Source: Chloroflexota bacterium
GTDB lineage: Bacteria; Chloroflexota; Chloroflexia; Chloroheliales; Chloroheliaceae
Length of the DNA stretch: 64,000 nt
Direction: 5' to 3'
Assembly: GCA_028287745.1 (NCBI GenBank)
Contig: JAQBPB010000038.1
Coordinates: 17,878 to 81,877, forward strand
The notes beneath the pieces were generated by a model. That model did no database searches and was not told where the DNA came from. It worked only from the letters and a program-made list of their open reading frames with translations. Position numbers and translations under genes: made by a program. Within the stretch, counting starts at the first letter, position 1, and each line of letters opens with the position of its first letter. Positions 16,777-26,445 of this stretch are shown piece by piece.

Positions 16777-19695
16777 ATGCAAGTTGGGTATGCTTTGCCT
16801 GAAATGGCTATTGATGAATGGGCCGGGGAATGGTTGGAAGCCCTGCCGGAACTTGTCGCAATGTCAGGGGCCACGCAGAGAGAATGGATTGTACAGAGGA
16901 TACACCAGGCCAGGCCGGTAATTTTTGAGCGCCTGGCCCAATCAATTACCCAGCTTGCCCTGTCCGATGTTACGCTCGCCTTAAATTATGCCACCCTGTT
17001 GCGCAGCCTGGCCGATTTGTCGGCGGCTAAAGATACCACGCTCAACCGGATTTTTGCCCTGTCGGCTATGGCTAACAGTTATCGGGCCGCCAGCGCTTAC
17101 CAGGAAGCCCTGGAATATTACAACCAGGCCGGGGAACTGCTTGAAGGGAACCAGGACCGGCTGTTGTTCGGCAAACTTCAAATTGGCAAAATAAATACCC
17201 TGATTTTCTTGAGCCGGTACGAAGAAGCCCAGAGCCTGGCCCTGGAACTGGAAGAAATTCTGCTGGCCGAGGGCCAGTTGATTGACGCGGCCAAGGTAAT
17301 GGGCAACCTGGGCGGCCTGTACCAGCGGCGCGACCGCTACGAGGAAGCCACCTACTATTACACCAGAGCGGCAAAACTGGCCGGGAGCGGGCAGGATAAG
17401 GTCTTGCAAGCCAAGATTAAACTGAACCTGGCTTTAATCTATGCCGAACGCCGCGACTTCAAGGCGGCTTTGCTGCTGGACCAGGAATGCCGGGAAGTCT
17501 TCGAACAGGCCCAACTTGGCGTATTGCTGGCGATGCTGGACGGTAACAAAGGCTGGATTTATTTTCGCCAGGGTAATTATGTGGCCGCCTTACAGGCTTA
17601 CGAACGGGCAAGGGCTAACTTCCAGGCCAAAGAGATGGAAGCGGATGTCCGCCGCTGTGAACAGGAACTGGCCGACATTCACCTTGAGTTAAATTTGCTG
17701 GATGAAGCCCTCACAACTTATAAAAGAATCTTACCCTATTTTGACCTGAACGGGCCGCGTTTCGAAAGCGCCAAAACCCGCACCCGGATGGGCGTGGCTT
17801 TAGCCCGCCAGGGGAACATAGGCCAGGCGCTCAAATATCTCAAAGAAGCGGCGGCGCTTTTCCGGACCGAAGGTAACCGGGTCTGGCAGGGGCTGGTGGA
17901 CCTGGCGAGGGGTGAACTTTTCTTGCAGGTGGTTAACAAACAGCGAGCTGGGTTTTACTTCAAGCGCGCTAACCAAACTTTCGAAGCTTTGAGCCTGACC
18001 CGCTACACCCTGGAAGCCCGCTACGGGCTGGCCCGGCTGCGCTTGCGGTCGGCCCCGGAAAAGACCAGGGGTCTGCTAAATGAATTATTGCAAGCAGCCC
18101 TGACCCTGGAAGCCGATGAGCTTATCCCGCATATTTGCAGCAGCCTGGCTGAAATTACGGCCGATACCGGAAAAGCGCTGGATTATTACCGTCTAGCCCT
18201 GGCTAAAATGGACCAACTGCGGGTGGGCCTGCCCTCCGAAGAATTCAAGACAGCCTTCTTGCGAAATAAGTTAAGTATATATGAAGGCGTTCAGGCGCTC
18301 TGCTTGCGAAGCGGCCGCGAGGCGGAAGCTTTTCAATACCTGGAACAGGCCAAGAGCCGGGTTTTATTGGAAAGGTTGGGCCAATCTCTGGCGGCGGGCA
18401 GCGAGGAAGTTAGCCCGGCGGCGGCTGAACTTTACCGGAAACTGGGCCTGCTGCGGGCCGAACTCAACCGGCTATACCGCCAGGACAGCACCCTAAAACC
18501 AGGGCCCTTTTCGCCGGCCCCGGATGCCGCCACTCCGGAAACCGCGCCCGAGCAAGCAATGGCCGGGTTAGAACAGCAATACACCGAAACAATGCGCCAG
18601 CTTGGTCTGCTGGAAGCCGCCGCACCCGCCCAGGCCCGGCCCGAAATTAAACCGGCCAACCTGGCAGAAGTCCAGGCAGGGTTGGATGACGCGACCACCT
18701 GGCTGGAATTCGCCCAGGTGGAGGGCCGGTTGCTGGCCTTTGTAATTACCCGGCACAGTTTTACGACCCGCTGGCTGGCCGGGACCGTCCAGGTAAAACG
18801 GCTGCAAGAACTGGCGGCTTACCAGTTTGGCAAGTTTAAATACGGCGATGAATATGTAACCAGGCATCGTGCTTCCCTGCTCTCTTCGGTACAGGGCCAC
18901 CTGGCCGGTCTTTATGACTGCCTGATAGGCCCTTTAATCGAGCTGCTTGACCCGCAAACGCGGCCAAAATTGATTATCGTGCCGCACGGTACCCTGCATC
19001 TTTTACCCTTTGGGGCGCTGTACAACCGGACCACCGGGCGTTATTTACTGGAAGATTTTTCGCTTAGCTGCACCGTTAGCGCCAGCATTCACCTGCTTGG
19101 CCGGTCCCGGCCCCACGACCGGCCCGGCCAACTGCGCGCCCTGGCTATCGGTGTGCCGGACGACAATACCCAGCAGATTGAGGCGGAACTGAAACTTGTA
19201 GCCGGGTTAATGGAAGGTTCGCGGGCCTTAAGCGGTCCGGCCGCCACCCTGCGGAACTGGCAAGACCATGCCGCTAACTATAATATTCTCCACCTGGCTA
19301 CTCATGGCTATTTCCGGTACGACAACCCGCTTTTTTCAGCCCTCAAACTGGCTGACGGCCTGTTAACCGTCAATGATATCTACAACTTAAGGCTACAGGC
19401 CTGGCTGGTGGTACTCAACGCCTGTGACAGCGGCCAGAATGTCGTCACTTACGGCGATGAGCTTTTAGGACTGGCCCGGGGATTTTTCTACGCGGGCGTC
19501 CCCTCGGTGGTCGTCAGTCTTTGGACAGTCCATGACCGGGCCTCCGCCGAGTTAACCCGCTATTTTTACTCCAATCTACTCAACCGGGCGGATAAAGCCG
19601 AAGCTCTCCGGGCGGCCCAGTTACGACTGATGAAGGAAGAAAAGTTTGGGCATCCCTATTATTGGGGTGGCATTGTACTGATTGGGGAACGCTAA
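16777..19695 (+). CDS. TPR-CHAT protease (caspase-like)
   Basis: A 972-residue cytoplasmic protein. Residues about 80-470 hold tandem tetratricopeptide helices (for example ALEYYNQAGELL, EEATYYYTRAAKLA, ALQAYERARANF, ALKYLKEAAALF). A helical region and a proline-rich linker (about 565-595) follow. The CHAT peptidase domain covers about 690-972, with the caspase-type dyad intact: His843 in HLATHGYF and Cys883 in LNACDSG. CHAT proteins are cysteine proteases of clan CD; TPR-CHAT forms include the Csx29 peptidase of type III-E CRISPR systems, but no CRISPR genes occur here. The TPR superhelix should bind an activating partner or the substrate. It is divergent from the sigma/anti-sigma pair and 163 bases upstream of a secreted subtilase, both likely functional partners. 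Confidence 0.92.
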   Translation: MQVGYALPEMAIDEWAGEWLEALPELVAMSGATQREWIVQRIHQARPVIFERLAQSITQLALSDVTLALNYATLLRSLADLSAAKDTTLNRIFALSAMANSYRAASAYQEALEYYNQAGELLEGNQDRLLFGKLQIGKINTLIFLSRYEEAQSLALELEEILLAEGQLIDAAKVMGNLGGLYQRRDRYEEATYYYTRAAKLAGSGQDKVLQAKIKLNLALIYAERRDFKAALLLDQECREVFEQAQLGVLLAMLDGNKGWIYFRQGNYVAALQAYERARANFQAKEMEADVRRCEQELADIHLELNLLDEALTTYKRILPYFDLNGPRFESAKTRTRMGVALARQGNIGQALKYLKEAAALFRTEGNRVWQGLVDLARGELFLQVVNKQRAGFYFKRANQTFEALSLTRYTLEARYGLARLRLRSAPEKTRGLLNELLQAALTLEADELIPHICSSLAEITADTGKALDYYRLALAKMDQLRVGLPSEEFKTAFLRNKLSIYEGVQALCLRSGREAEAFQYLEQAKSRVLLERLGQSLAAGSEEVSPAAAELYRKLGLLRAELNRLYRQDSTLKPGPFSPAPDAATPETAPEQAMAGLEQQYTETMRQLGLLEAAAPAQARPEIKPANLAEVQAGLDDATTWLEFAQVEGRLLAFVITRHSFTTRWLAGTVQVKRLQELAAYQFGKFKYGDEYVTRHRASLLSSVQGHLAGLYDCLIGPLIELLDPQTRPKLIIVPHGTLHLLPFGALYNRTTGRYLLEDFSLSCTVSASIHLLGRSRPHDRPGQLRALAIGVPDDNTQQIEAELKLVAGLMEGSRALSGPAATLRNWQDHAANYNILHLATHGYFRYDNPLFSALKLADGLLTVNDIYNLRLQAWLVVLNACDSGQNVVTYGDELLGLARGFFYAGVPSVVVSLWTVHDRASAELTRYFYSNLLNRADKAEALRAAQLRLMKEEKFGHPYYWGGIVLIGER

Positions 19696-19858
19696 CCGGG
19701 GATTTCACCGGCCCCAGCGATTTTAAAATTCGATGTATTTTAGAAGGACCGGCTGTCTCTTTAATCTATTGAAGGTTTCAAGCCGAAGGGTTGGCTAAAT
19801 CTAACGCAAGAGTAGTTAAGAAGGCAAAATCGGCTCTTCAGGTTGAGAGGAAAATAAA

Positions 19859-21112
19859 GTGAAAACTGATTCAGAAAGACTCCACAACCTGCGTTCGCCG
19901 GATAAATTCTGGTTTAAAATACTGGGCTGTATCTCGCTCTGGCTGCTCCTGAACAGTTTTATGGGCCTGTGGGGAGAAGTAAAAGCCGGGAACGACCCAC
20001 TTATCAGCGATGACATTGCCCCGGCCGAGCTTATACTGGAACTCCAACCCGGGAACGATATCGCCGATATAAACGCCCGTTACAATACCGAAATAGTAGA
20101 TGTCCTGCCAGGTTTGAATATCTACCGGCTAAAGTTACCCGCGAACGGCAGCGAACTTGCCAACTGGCTGCTCTTGAAAGTTGACCCGGCTGTGACCTTT
20201 GTTGACTTTAATTATATCAAGCGCGTGCCGGAAGCCCGGCCCTGGATAGTCGGTTTTGATGCCAGCAGTAACCCGGTATCGTACCGGGGACAATACGTAC
20301 AGGATTTAATCAGGACCAGAGAAGCGCACACCCTGAGCAAAGGTAAAGGCGTTACGGTAGCGGTCCTGGATACCGGGGTCAGCGCCGGTCATCCTATGTT
20401 GAATGCCCGGTTAGCACCCCAGGGATATGACTTTGTAGATAATGACAATAATCCGGACGACCCACCCAACGGATTTGCTTCCGGTCACGGCACGCATGTC
20501 GCCGGGCTGGTGTTAGTCGCCGCGCCTGAGAGCCGTATTTTACCGGTGCGGGTGCTTAAAAACGACGGGACCGGCGACCTGTTCACCTTGCTAAAGGGGA
20601 TAAAGTACGCCGTTGATAACGGAGCCCAGGTTATTAACTTGAGCCTGGGAACTTATGCCCAAACCGATGCTTTGAACCAAATCCTGGACTATGCCTGGCA
20701 CAATAATGTGATTATGGTGGCCGCAGCCGGAAATGAAAATACCGATGCGCGGGAAAAAGTGCAGTATCCGGCCGGAGTGAGCAAGGTCGTTTCGGTAAGT
20801 GCCACCGATGCCGGGGACCGCAAGGCGGGATTTTCAAATTTTGGCGGCTATATTGACCTGAGCGCCCCCGGCGTGGGACTTTATAGCGCTTATCTGAACA
20901 ACGAGTATATTCACTGGAGCGGTACATCCATGGCGGCTCCGCTGGTGTCCGGCGGCCTGTCACTTATCCGGGCCAAATTTCCGGCCCTTACAAATTCGGA
21001 AACTATTGATCGCCTGAAAGCAGGGGCAGCGCCACTTACCCGCCTGAATCCCCGGTACCAAGGCCAGTTAGGCAAAGGCCGCCTGGATCTATTTACACCT
21101 CTGCTCAATTGA
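19859..21112 (+). CDS. Secreted subtilisin-like (S8) serine protease
   Basis: A 417-residue precursor that starts with GTG at 19859 after GAGAGG (8-base spacer). Residues about 18-43 form an export signal or membrane anchor (WFKILGCISLWLLLNSFMGL, possible cleavage after VKA). An I9-like propeptide follows (about 50-118). The S8 domain has the full triad: Asp171 in VAVLDTGV, His210 in GHGTHVAG, Ser357 in SGTSMAAP. The DFVDNDNNPDD loop is typical of fervidolysin-like and other thermostable subtilases. It should act outside the membrane, so it would not meet the cytoplasmic CHAT protein directly. It follows the CHAT gene in the same direction and may be in the sigma factor's regulon. Confidence 0.93.
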   Translation: MKTDSERLHNLRSPDKFWFKILGCISLWLLLNSFMGLWGEVKAGNDPLISDDIAPAELILELQPGNDIADINARYNTEIVDVLPGLNIYRLKLPANGSELANWLLLKVDPAVTFVDFNYIKRVPEARPWIVGFDASSNPVSYRGQYVQDLIRTREAHTLSKGKGVTVAVLDTGVSAGHPMLNARLAPQGYDFVDNDNNPDDPPNGFASGHGTHVAGLVLVAAPESRILPVRVLKNDGTGDLFTLLKGIKYAVDNGAQVINLSLGTYAQTDALNQILDYAWHNNVIMVAAAGNENTDAREKVQYPAGVSKVVSVSATDAGDRKAGFSNFGGYIDLSAPGVGLYSAYLNNEYIHWSGTSMAAPLVSGGLSLIRAKFPALTNSETIDRLKAGAAPLTRLNPRYQGQLGKGRLDLFTPLLN

Positions 21113-21374
21113 TATCTAACCAGCTTTTAGCTGGCCGGGTGGTTTGGCGGCTGCCACTACGGGACGCCGGTCAGTTAAATCCCTGCTGGGAATTAATCAT
21201 TCCAAGTAAATAATCTAAAAGTCTTGAGTTTGGTCGGCAGATGGCGGTCCTTTTGGGTCCAGCCAGGCGGACTCCGGTTAAGTGCGCCTCAAAACCCACC
21301 GCCTGTATTACTCAAAGGGCTTTAACACAAGTTAACCTGCCATGGAGCCTGACATAAAAGAGGAGGTTGGAAGC

Positions 21375-22529
21375 ATGACTATTCCGAAACCTGACACTCA
21401 AACCGCCCCTATCGAACTGGATAAAGCCAGGCAAGCGGAAGAGAAGTTTAGCGGGTTTGAGGTTACACAAAAGAGGTTAGCCAGAATTATTCCGGAAGTT
21501 CGCTCAGGGCAATGGATTTTGAATTCTATTAATGTACTGGACGTCCAAAAACATTCGCAGCGGCAAATCCTGACCTGCCAGCTTTCTTATACCGAGATAC
21601 CGGCCCGGCGGCAGCATTCTATCAGCCTGGTCTGCAAGGTGGACCGGAAAAACTCCAGGCAGAGCGAACAGGCTTATAACGTTTTGAAGTGCTTATGGGA
21701 AGCCGGTTTTCAGCCGCCCTCGGAATTTTGTGTTCCCCGGCCCTTTGCCTGCTGCCCGGAACAAGGGATTCTGTTACAGTCGCAGGCTCCCGGCATAATG
21801 TGGGCCGATTTTCTCCACGCCGGGGGCATCAGGCTGGAAAGAGCTTCCGGCCTGGTAGCTGATTGGCTTACACAATTGCAGATTAGTGGGGTCAAGGCTT
21901 CCCTCAGGGAGGCCGAAGATTATAGCGCGTTAACCCTGCGTAACGCCTCCCGGCTTAAAGCGCTTTTCCCCGGTTACGCCGGGCGAATTGAGAAAATTGA
22001 AGCCCGCTTGCTCAGGGACCTTCCCGCACCCCGGCTTGCGCTGGTCCCTTCACACGGAGACTTTCATCCTAAAAATGTGTTCCTGGAGCTGCCCCGGGTC
22101 ACGGTCATTGACTTTGATACCTTTGGGGCAAGGGAAGCGGCTTATGATGTAGGCTATGGTATCGCCCTGCTCTATATTATGTCCTTCTTCAGGACCGGCA
22201 GTTTCGGGGCGGGCGAGCGGGCAGGCGCGGCCTTCTGGGAGGCATACCGGCTTTCCGGTAAGGCAACCTGGCCGCGAGTGGTTTTACAGGTCGCCCGGGC
22301 TTTATTGGACAATCTCCACTATACCTTTTACCTCATGAAAAATAGCCGCGTAGAGCTGTTACCGTTATGGCTGGACCTGGTAGAAGCCTGGTTGGCCGCC
22401 TCCAGCCCGGTTGTTTTTGAAAAATACACCGGAAGTTTCTCTCACCTCATCCCGTTTAAACCGTCAAAGAACCTTGCAAAAGTGATAGATTTAGATTTAG
22501 ATTATGTAAAGTGGGAGCGGGAAGCATGA
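21375..22529 (+). CDS. Aminoglycoside-phosphotransferase-like (APH) kinase
   Basis: A 384-residue soluble protein. I start at the ATG at 21375, because AGAGGAGGTT precedes it at good spacing; an ATG 33 bases upstream lacks one. The APH fold is shown by the catalytic loop HGDFHPKNV (about 227-235) and the metal-binding IDFDTFG (about 244-250); SLVCKVDRK (about 89) is the likely ATP lysine. Family members phosphorylate small molecules such as aminoglycosides, choline, maltose or homoserine. The context of a GH57 enzyme, with a 4-base ATGA overlap, argues for a sugar-related substrate and not antibiotic resistance. The true substrate is unknown. Confidence 0.82.
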   Translation: MTIPKPDTQTAPIELDKARQAEEKFSGFEVTQKRLARIIPEVRSGQWILNSINVLDVQKHSQRQILTCQLSYTEIPARRQHSISLVCKVDRKNSRQSEQAYNVLKCLWEAGFQPPSEFCVPRPFACCPEQGILLQSQAPGIMWADFLHAGGIRLERASGLVADWLTQLQISGVKASLREAEDYSALTLRNASRLKALFPGYAGRIEKIEARLLRDLPAPRLALVPSHGDFHPKNVFLELPRVTVIDFDTFGAREAAYDVGYGIALLYIMSFFRTGSFGAGERAGAAFWEAYRLSGKATWPRVVLQVARALLDNLHYTFYLMKNSRVELLPLWLDLVEAWLAASSPVVFEKYTGSFSHLIPFKPSKNLAKVIDLDLDYVKWEREA

Positions 22530-24634
22530 TGAACAATCAAGAAGAAGGTAAAGTGAACCCGGTGTCCTTCGCGCTGGTACACCACGCCAACCAGTTTCTT
22601 ATAACTGACGGCTATGACAACCGCCAGGGCATTACGGAGATTGTAGAAGGGTACAGCCGCTTGCTGCGCTTGCACGAAAAGTACCGGATACCCTGCAACC
22701 TGCACCTGAGCGGTACGCTAGTCGAAACCATTGCCTGGCACGCGCCCTGGTTCTTTGACCAGGTCAAAGACTTGAAGCAAAAGGGGCTGGTGGCCCTGAT
22801 AGGCGGCACGTATTCCGAAAATGTAATGACTCAGTTCTCGCCGCGCTTCAACCAGCACCAGCTAGAAGAATACCTCTGGCTGGCCGAGCGTCACCTGGGG
22901 TGCGAACCCACCTCGTTAAAGATTGCCTGGGTCCCCGAGCGGGTCTGGAATACCGGGACTTTGTCGCCGGTTTTGACTAACCCGGAGCTTGCCAATGGCG
23001 GTTACCAGTATGTCTTGCTGGACGACCGGCTGCTCTATTCCGCCGGGCCAGATTACGCCAGCAGCCCCCGGGCCAGGTTTGACGAAACCGGCCCGTATGG
23101 TGCGGTTGGCACCTATGGCGGCAACCATGAGGAGCAATTTGCCGGGCAAGTAGCCCCTGCGGAAACCAGCACGGTGTACCGCATCAAGAACGGCCATGGC
23201 CTGGTTATGATTCCCATTTCGGCTAACATTCGCTACTGGGTGCCGCCCGGCGCGGACCACCAATGGCAGGGGTTGAAAGATACTATCCAGGCCAGGTTGC
23301 AGGACGGCGACGAAAATACCCTGCTGGTTTACGCCGACGATATGGAAAAGACCGCCGGTATCGCCGGGTGGGATAGCGGCGCTTTAGAACGTTACGAGGC
23401 TTTCCTGGGCTGGATGGCTGAACGGCAGGAGGTGAACGCGGTTTTGCTGCCGGACTGGTTGGAAAACCACCCGGCCCAGCCCGGCCGCGAAATAGAGCCT
23501 GGCACCTTTTATGAAATCGCTCAAGAGTGGAAGGCCGGTGAAAATTACCGGGGCTGGTCGGAAAACCCGGAATGGCAGCCCTACCGGGATTTATTGGACC
23601 AGGAACAGGCCCTTTTAATCGCCGCCGAGCTAAGAGGCAACGATAAGTCGCTCCTGATGCTGGCCCAGAAACACCTGATGGCGTCGGCCTACGAAACTGC
23701 CTGGCACGACCCTGCCGAAAATGGCCGCGCCCCGGCGGGATGGGCCAGGGCTTTAGGCCGCCATGCCAGCAGCGGAAGCGTTATCGTAGCGGCCGCCAAC
23801 TGGTTCTCACGCGGCAATCCAAAGCCCGGAGTTGCGGTAGTAGATATTGACGGCGACGGTGAAAATGAAGTGGTCCTATATAATGAGCACCTTTACGCGG
23901 TGCTGTCGCCCTTACATGGTGGCCGCCTGATATACCTGTTTGCCAGGGGCCGCCAGGGTGGCGCTATGCTGATTGGTAATCCCACCGACGACTGGAACTT
24001 CCTGGAAAAACTGAACGATTATATGCAGATGCCGCCAAATCACCCCGGCGCGCTGGTTGACCAGGGCTTTGAGGGGGACCGCTACCAGGCGGCTATCTCG
24101 GTAAGCAATACATCGGCGGGAGTTATCATGACCAATGAACAGGCCGGAAGCCGCCTGGCAGGCACCCGCAAGCAGGTGGTACTGGACGCCAACGCGACCC
24201 ATCTGACCGTCTGTTACGAAATGCCGCCGGATTTCAAAGAGCTGGTGATGCGGGCTTGCCTTTCACCGGACTATTACCAGCTATTGCGGGAGGGACAGGA
24301 AAACTTGCAACCGGAATTTGGGCGCTTCTGGCAGGGCTACCGGAATAAGGATGTGACCACCTGGCTGGGGATACCCGCTGATGAAAAGTTAAACTGGATT
24401 TACCCCGGCAGGGAACAGGTAGGGCACGGCCTGAATGTAGCCCTGAAGGTCGAAACGAACCATTTCCACCTGCTGATAGGCAGCGATACCGTCCAACAAA
24501 AGTGGCTGCAAGAGTGCCTTCAGAGAAGCCGGGAAGAACTTCACCCAGACAAATCCGACCTGGCCGCAATGCACCGGCAGAATCCAGGCTACCTGCGACT
24601 TAACGAAAATACTCGTTATTGCAACCTTTATTAA
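22526..24634 (+). CDS. Glycoside hydrolase family 57-like enzyme
   Basis: A 702-residue protein; the ATG at 22526 overlaps the upstream stop (ATGA), so the two genes are translationally coupled. The N-terminal half has the GH57 (beta/alpha)7-barrel pattern: VHHANQF near residues 18-24 where the family has HQP, then SGTLVETIAWHAPWFF, IGGTYSENVM and AWVPERVW. Residues about 460-700 are a beta-rich domain (AVVDIDGDGENEVVLYNEHLYAV) like those that follow GH57 alpha-amylase/glucanotransferase barrels. Members cleave or transfer alpha-linked glucans. No signal peptide is present, so it should act in the cytoplasm. I could not assign the catalytic pair with certainty. Confidence 0.75.
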   Translation: MMNNQEEGKVNPVSFALVHHANQFLITDGYDNRQGITEIVEGYSRLLRLHEKYRIPCNLHLSGTLVETIAWHAPWFFDQVKDLKQKGLVALIGGTYSENVMTQFSPRFNQHQLEEYLWLAERHLGCEPTSLKIAWVPERVWNTGTLSPVLTNPELANGGYQYVLLDDRLLYSAGPDYASSPRARFDETGPYGAVGTYGGNHEEQFAGQVAPAETSTVYRIKNGHGLVMIPISANIRYWVPPGADHQWQGLKDTIQARLQDGDENTLLVYADDMEKTAGIAGWDSGALERYEAFLGWMAERQEVNAVLLPDWLENHPAQPGREIEPGTFYEIAQEWKAGENYRGWSENPEWQPYRDLLDQEQALLIAAELRGNDKSLLMLAQKHLMASAYETAWHDPAENGRAPAGWARALGRHASSGSVIVAAANWFSRGNPKPGVAVVDIDGDGENEVVLYNEHLYAVLSPLHGGRLIYLFARGRQGGAMLIGNPTDDWNFLEKLNDYMQMPPNHPGALVDQGFEGDRYQAAISVSNTSAGVIMTNEQAGSRLAGTRKQVVLDANATHLTVCYEMPPDFKELVMRACLSPDYYQLLREGQENLQPEFGRFWQGYRNKDVTTWLGIPADEKLNWIYPGREQVGHGLNVALKVETNHFHLLIGSDTVQQKWLQECLQRSREELHPDKSDLAAMHRQNPGYLRLNENTRYCNLY

Positions 24635-24664
24635 AGGCAGAAATTCAAAAGCGAGGCTATATTC

Positions 24665-26401
24665 TTGTTAAGAAGATTAATTCATTACATGGGAGCGCAT
24701 AAAACCTTACTGGCGGTCCTACTTATCACAATGTTAGCCAGTACGGTGGTCGAGATGCTCAGCCCCTGGCCGCTAAAGTTTATAGTTGACAATGTTCTGG
24801 GGCACCACCCGTTTTTCGGGCAAAAGTTGGACCAGGTCTCCCCCCTTGTCCTGCTGGTCACTGCCGCCTTGAGTTATCTTATCCTGGCAGCTTTGCGCGG
24901 CCTGTTCGGCTTCTTGCGGCGCCGCTGGATGACCGAAGTCAGCCAGAAAGCCAGCCTGGCCCTGCGGAGTGACCTGTATGCGCAACTGCAAAAGCTCTCC
25001 CTGAATTACCACGAACGCGCCAGGGTGGGCGACCTGGTAACCCGCCTTACCAGCGATGTTACCAAACTACAGGACGCTTTCATAGATGCCTTGAGCCTGT
25101 TTTCGGTTGAACTGGTTACGGTTGTCGGCATCATTATTATTATGTTCGCGGTAGACTGGCAGTTCGCCTTACTGTCGCTGCTGGTGTTGCCGCCGCTTTT
25201 CCTGATCCATAATTTTTTCCGGCACCGCATCCGGCAGGCTTCCCGGGAAGTACGTTCGAGCGAAGGCGGAATGGCCTCGGTCGCCCAGGAAGTGCTTTCT
25301 TCCATTCGCCTGGTAAAAGCTTTCGGGCAGGAGCAGCGCGAGCAGGACCGCTTCGTTAGCCAGTCCAATACGTCGGTCGAAGCCAGCGTCCGGGCGGCTA
25401 ACTGGGAAGGTTTATTCTCATGGTGGGTTGAAATAATTACGGCGGTTGGGATGGCGATCATCCTGGGGTACGGCGGCTGGCGGGTTTCAAATGGCGACCT
25501 GACGCTGGGCCAGATGCTGCTTTTTATGCAATACCTCAATATTTTATATACGCCCTTACGGCGGTTGAGCCGCCTGACCAGCATTGTCCAGAAGGCCGCC
25601 GCCAGCGCCGAACGGCTGGAAGAACTATTCCGCCAGGCTCCCGAAGTGCCGGAGCAGCGCGGGGCGGTGCCGCTGGCCCAGCCGTACGGCCAGATTGTCT
25701 TTAACAATGTCTGGTTCGGCTACAATCCCGAACGCCCGGTGCTAAAAGGCATCAACCTGGCGGTCAACCCGGGTGAAATTGTAGCCATAATGGGGCCTAC
25801 CGGGGACGGTAAATCCACCCTTGCCAGCCTGATACCGCGCTTTTACGACCCGCTTAGCGGCAGTATCACGATTGGCGGGACCGACCTGCGCCAGCTTCAA
25901 ACCCAATCGCTGCGGGAACAAATTGCCCTGGTGCCCCAGGATACCATTCTATTTTCGGGCACCATTCGCGACAATATCACTTACAGCCGGCCCAGTGCCA
26001 GCGAAAGCGAGGTCATAGAGGCGGCCCAGGCGGCCCACGCCCATGAATTTATTATGAGCTTGCCGCAGGGTTACGAGAGTCATGTAGGCGAAAGAGGCGT
26101 AAATTTATCCGGCGGCCAGCGCCAGCGGATTTCGATTGCCCGCGCCCTTTTGAAAAATGCCCCTATCCTTATCCTGGACGAGCCGACCTCTTCCGTTGAC
26201 AACGAGTCCGAAGGGTTAATAAGAGCAGCTCTTCAAAAGTTGGTCCAGGGAAGGACCACTATAATTATTACCCACCGGCCCTCTTTAAGCTACCTGGCGC
26301 ACCGGATTGTAGTCCTGCAGGACGGCCGGATAGCCTGGAGCGGCAGCCGCGACCAGTTGCAAGCCGGTGGGATTCTTTCCAAACGCTTTATCGCCTCTTA
26401 A
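24665..26401 (+). CDS. ABC exporter, fused membrane and ATPase domains
   Basis: A 578-residue half-transporter of the MsbA/LmrA type. It starts at a TTG at 24665 after GCGAGG, or at an ATG 8 codons later. Six membrane helices occupy about 15-310. The ATPase has Walker A GPTGDGKST (about 376-384, with Asp in the variable position), Q-loop ALVPQD, signature LSGGQRQR (about 481) and Walker B ILILDEPTSSVD. A homodimer would export a lipid, peptide or glycoconjugate. It lies 30 bases after the GH57 gene and probably shares its transcript. The cargo is unknown. Confidence 0.92.
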   Translation: MLRRLIHYMGAHKTLLAVLLITMLASTVVEMLSPWPLKFIVDNVLGHHPFFGQKLDQVSPLVLLVTAALSYLILAALRGLFGFLRRRWMTEVSQKASLALRSDLYAQLQKLSLNYHERARVGDLVTRLTSDVTKLQDAFIDALSLFSVELVTVVGIIIIMFAVDWQFALLSLLVLPPLFLIHNFFRHRIRQASREVRSSEGGMASVAQEVLSSIRLVKAFGQEQREQDRFVSQSNTSVEASVRAANWEGLFSWWVEIITAVGMAIILGYGGWRVSNGDLTLGQMLLFMQYLNILYTPLRRLSRLTSIVQKAAASAERLEELFRQAPEVPEQRGAVPLAQPYGQIVFNNVWFGYNPERPVLKGINLAVNPGEIVAIMGPTGDGKSTLASLIPRFYDPLSGSITIGGTDLRQLQTQSLREQIALVPQDTILFSGTIRDNITYSRPSASESEVIEAAQAAHAHEFIMSLPQGYESHVGERGVNLSGGQRQRISIARALLKNAPILILDEPTSSVDNESEGLIRAALQKLVQGRTTIIITHRPSLSYLAHRIVVLQDGRIAWSGSRDQLQAGGILSKRFIAS

Positions 26402-26445
26402 GCCCGGGTGACCCAGGCCAGCCCAGCGGGCCGGTTTTGCCGGGG

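Noticed and set aside
16777..19695. A CRISPR-associated TPR-CHAT (Csx29-like) peptidase
   Set aside because: No gRAMP/Cas7-11, cas1/cas2 or repeat array occurs in the window, and the sigma/anti-sigma neighbours point to another role.
21375..22529. An antibiotic-resistance aminoglycoside phosphotransferase
   Set aside because: Only the general kinase motifs match; the gene overlaps a GH57 gene and shows no mobile context.
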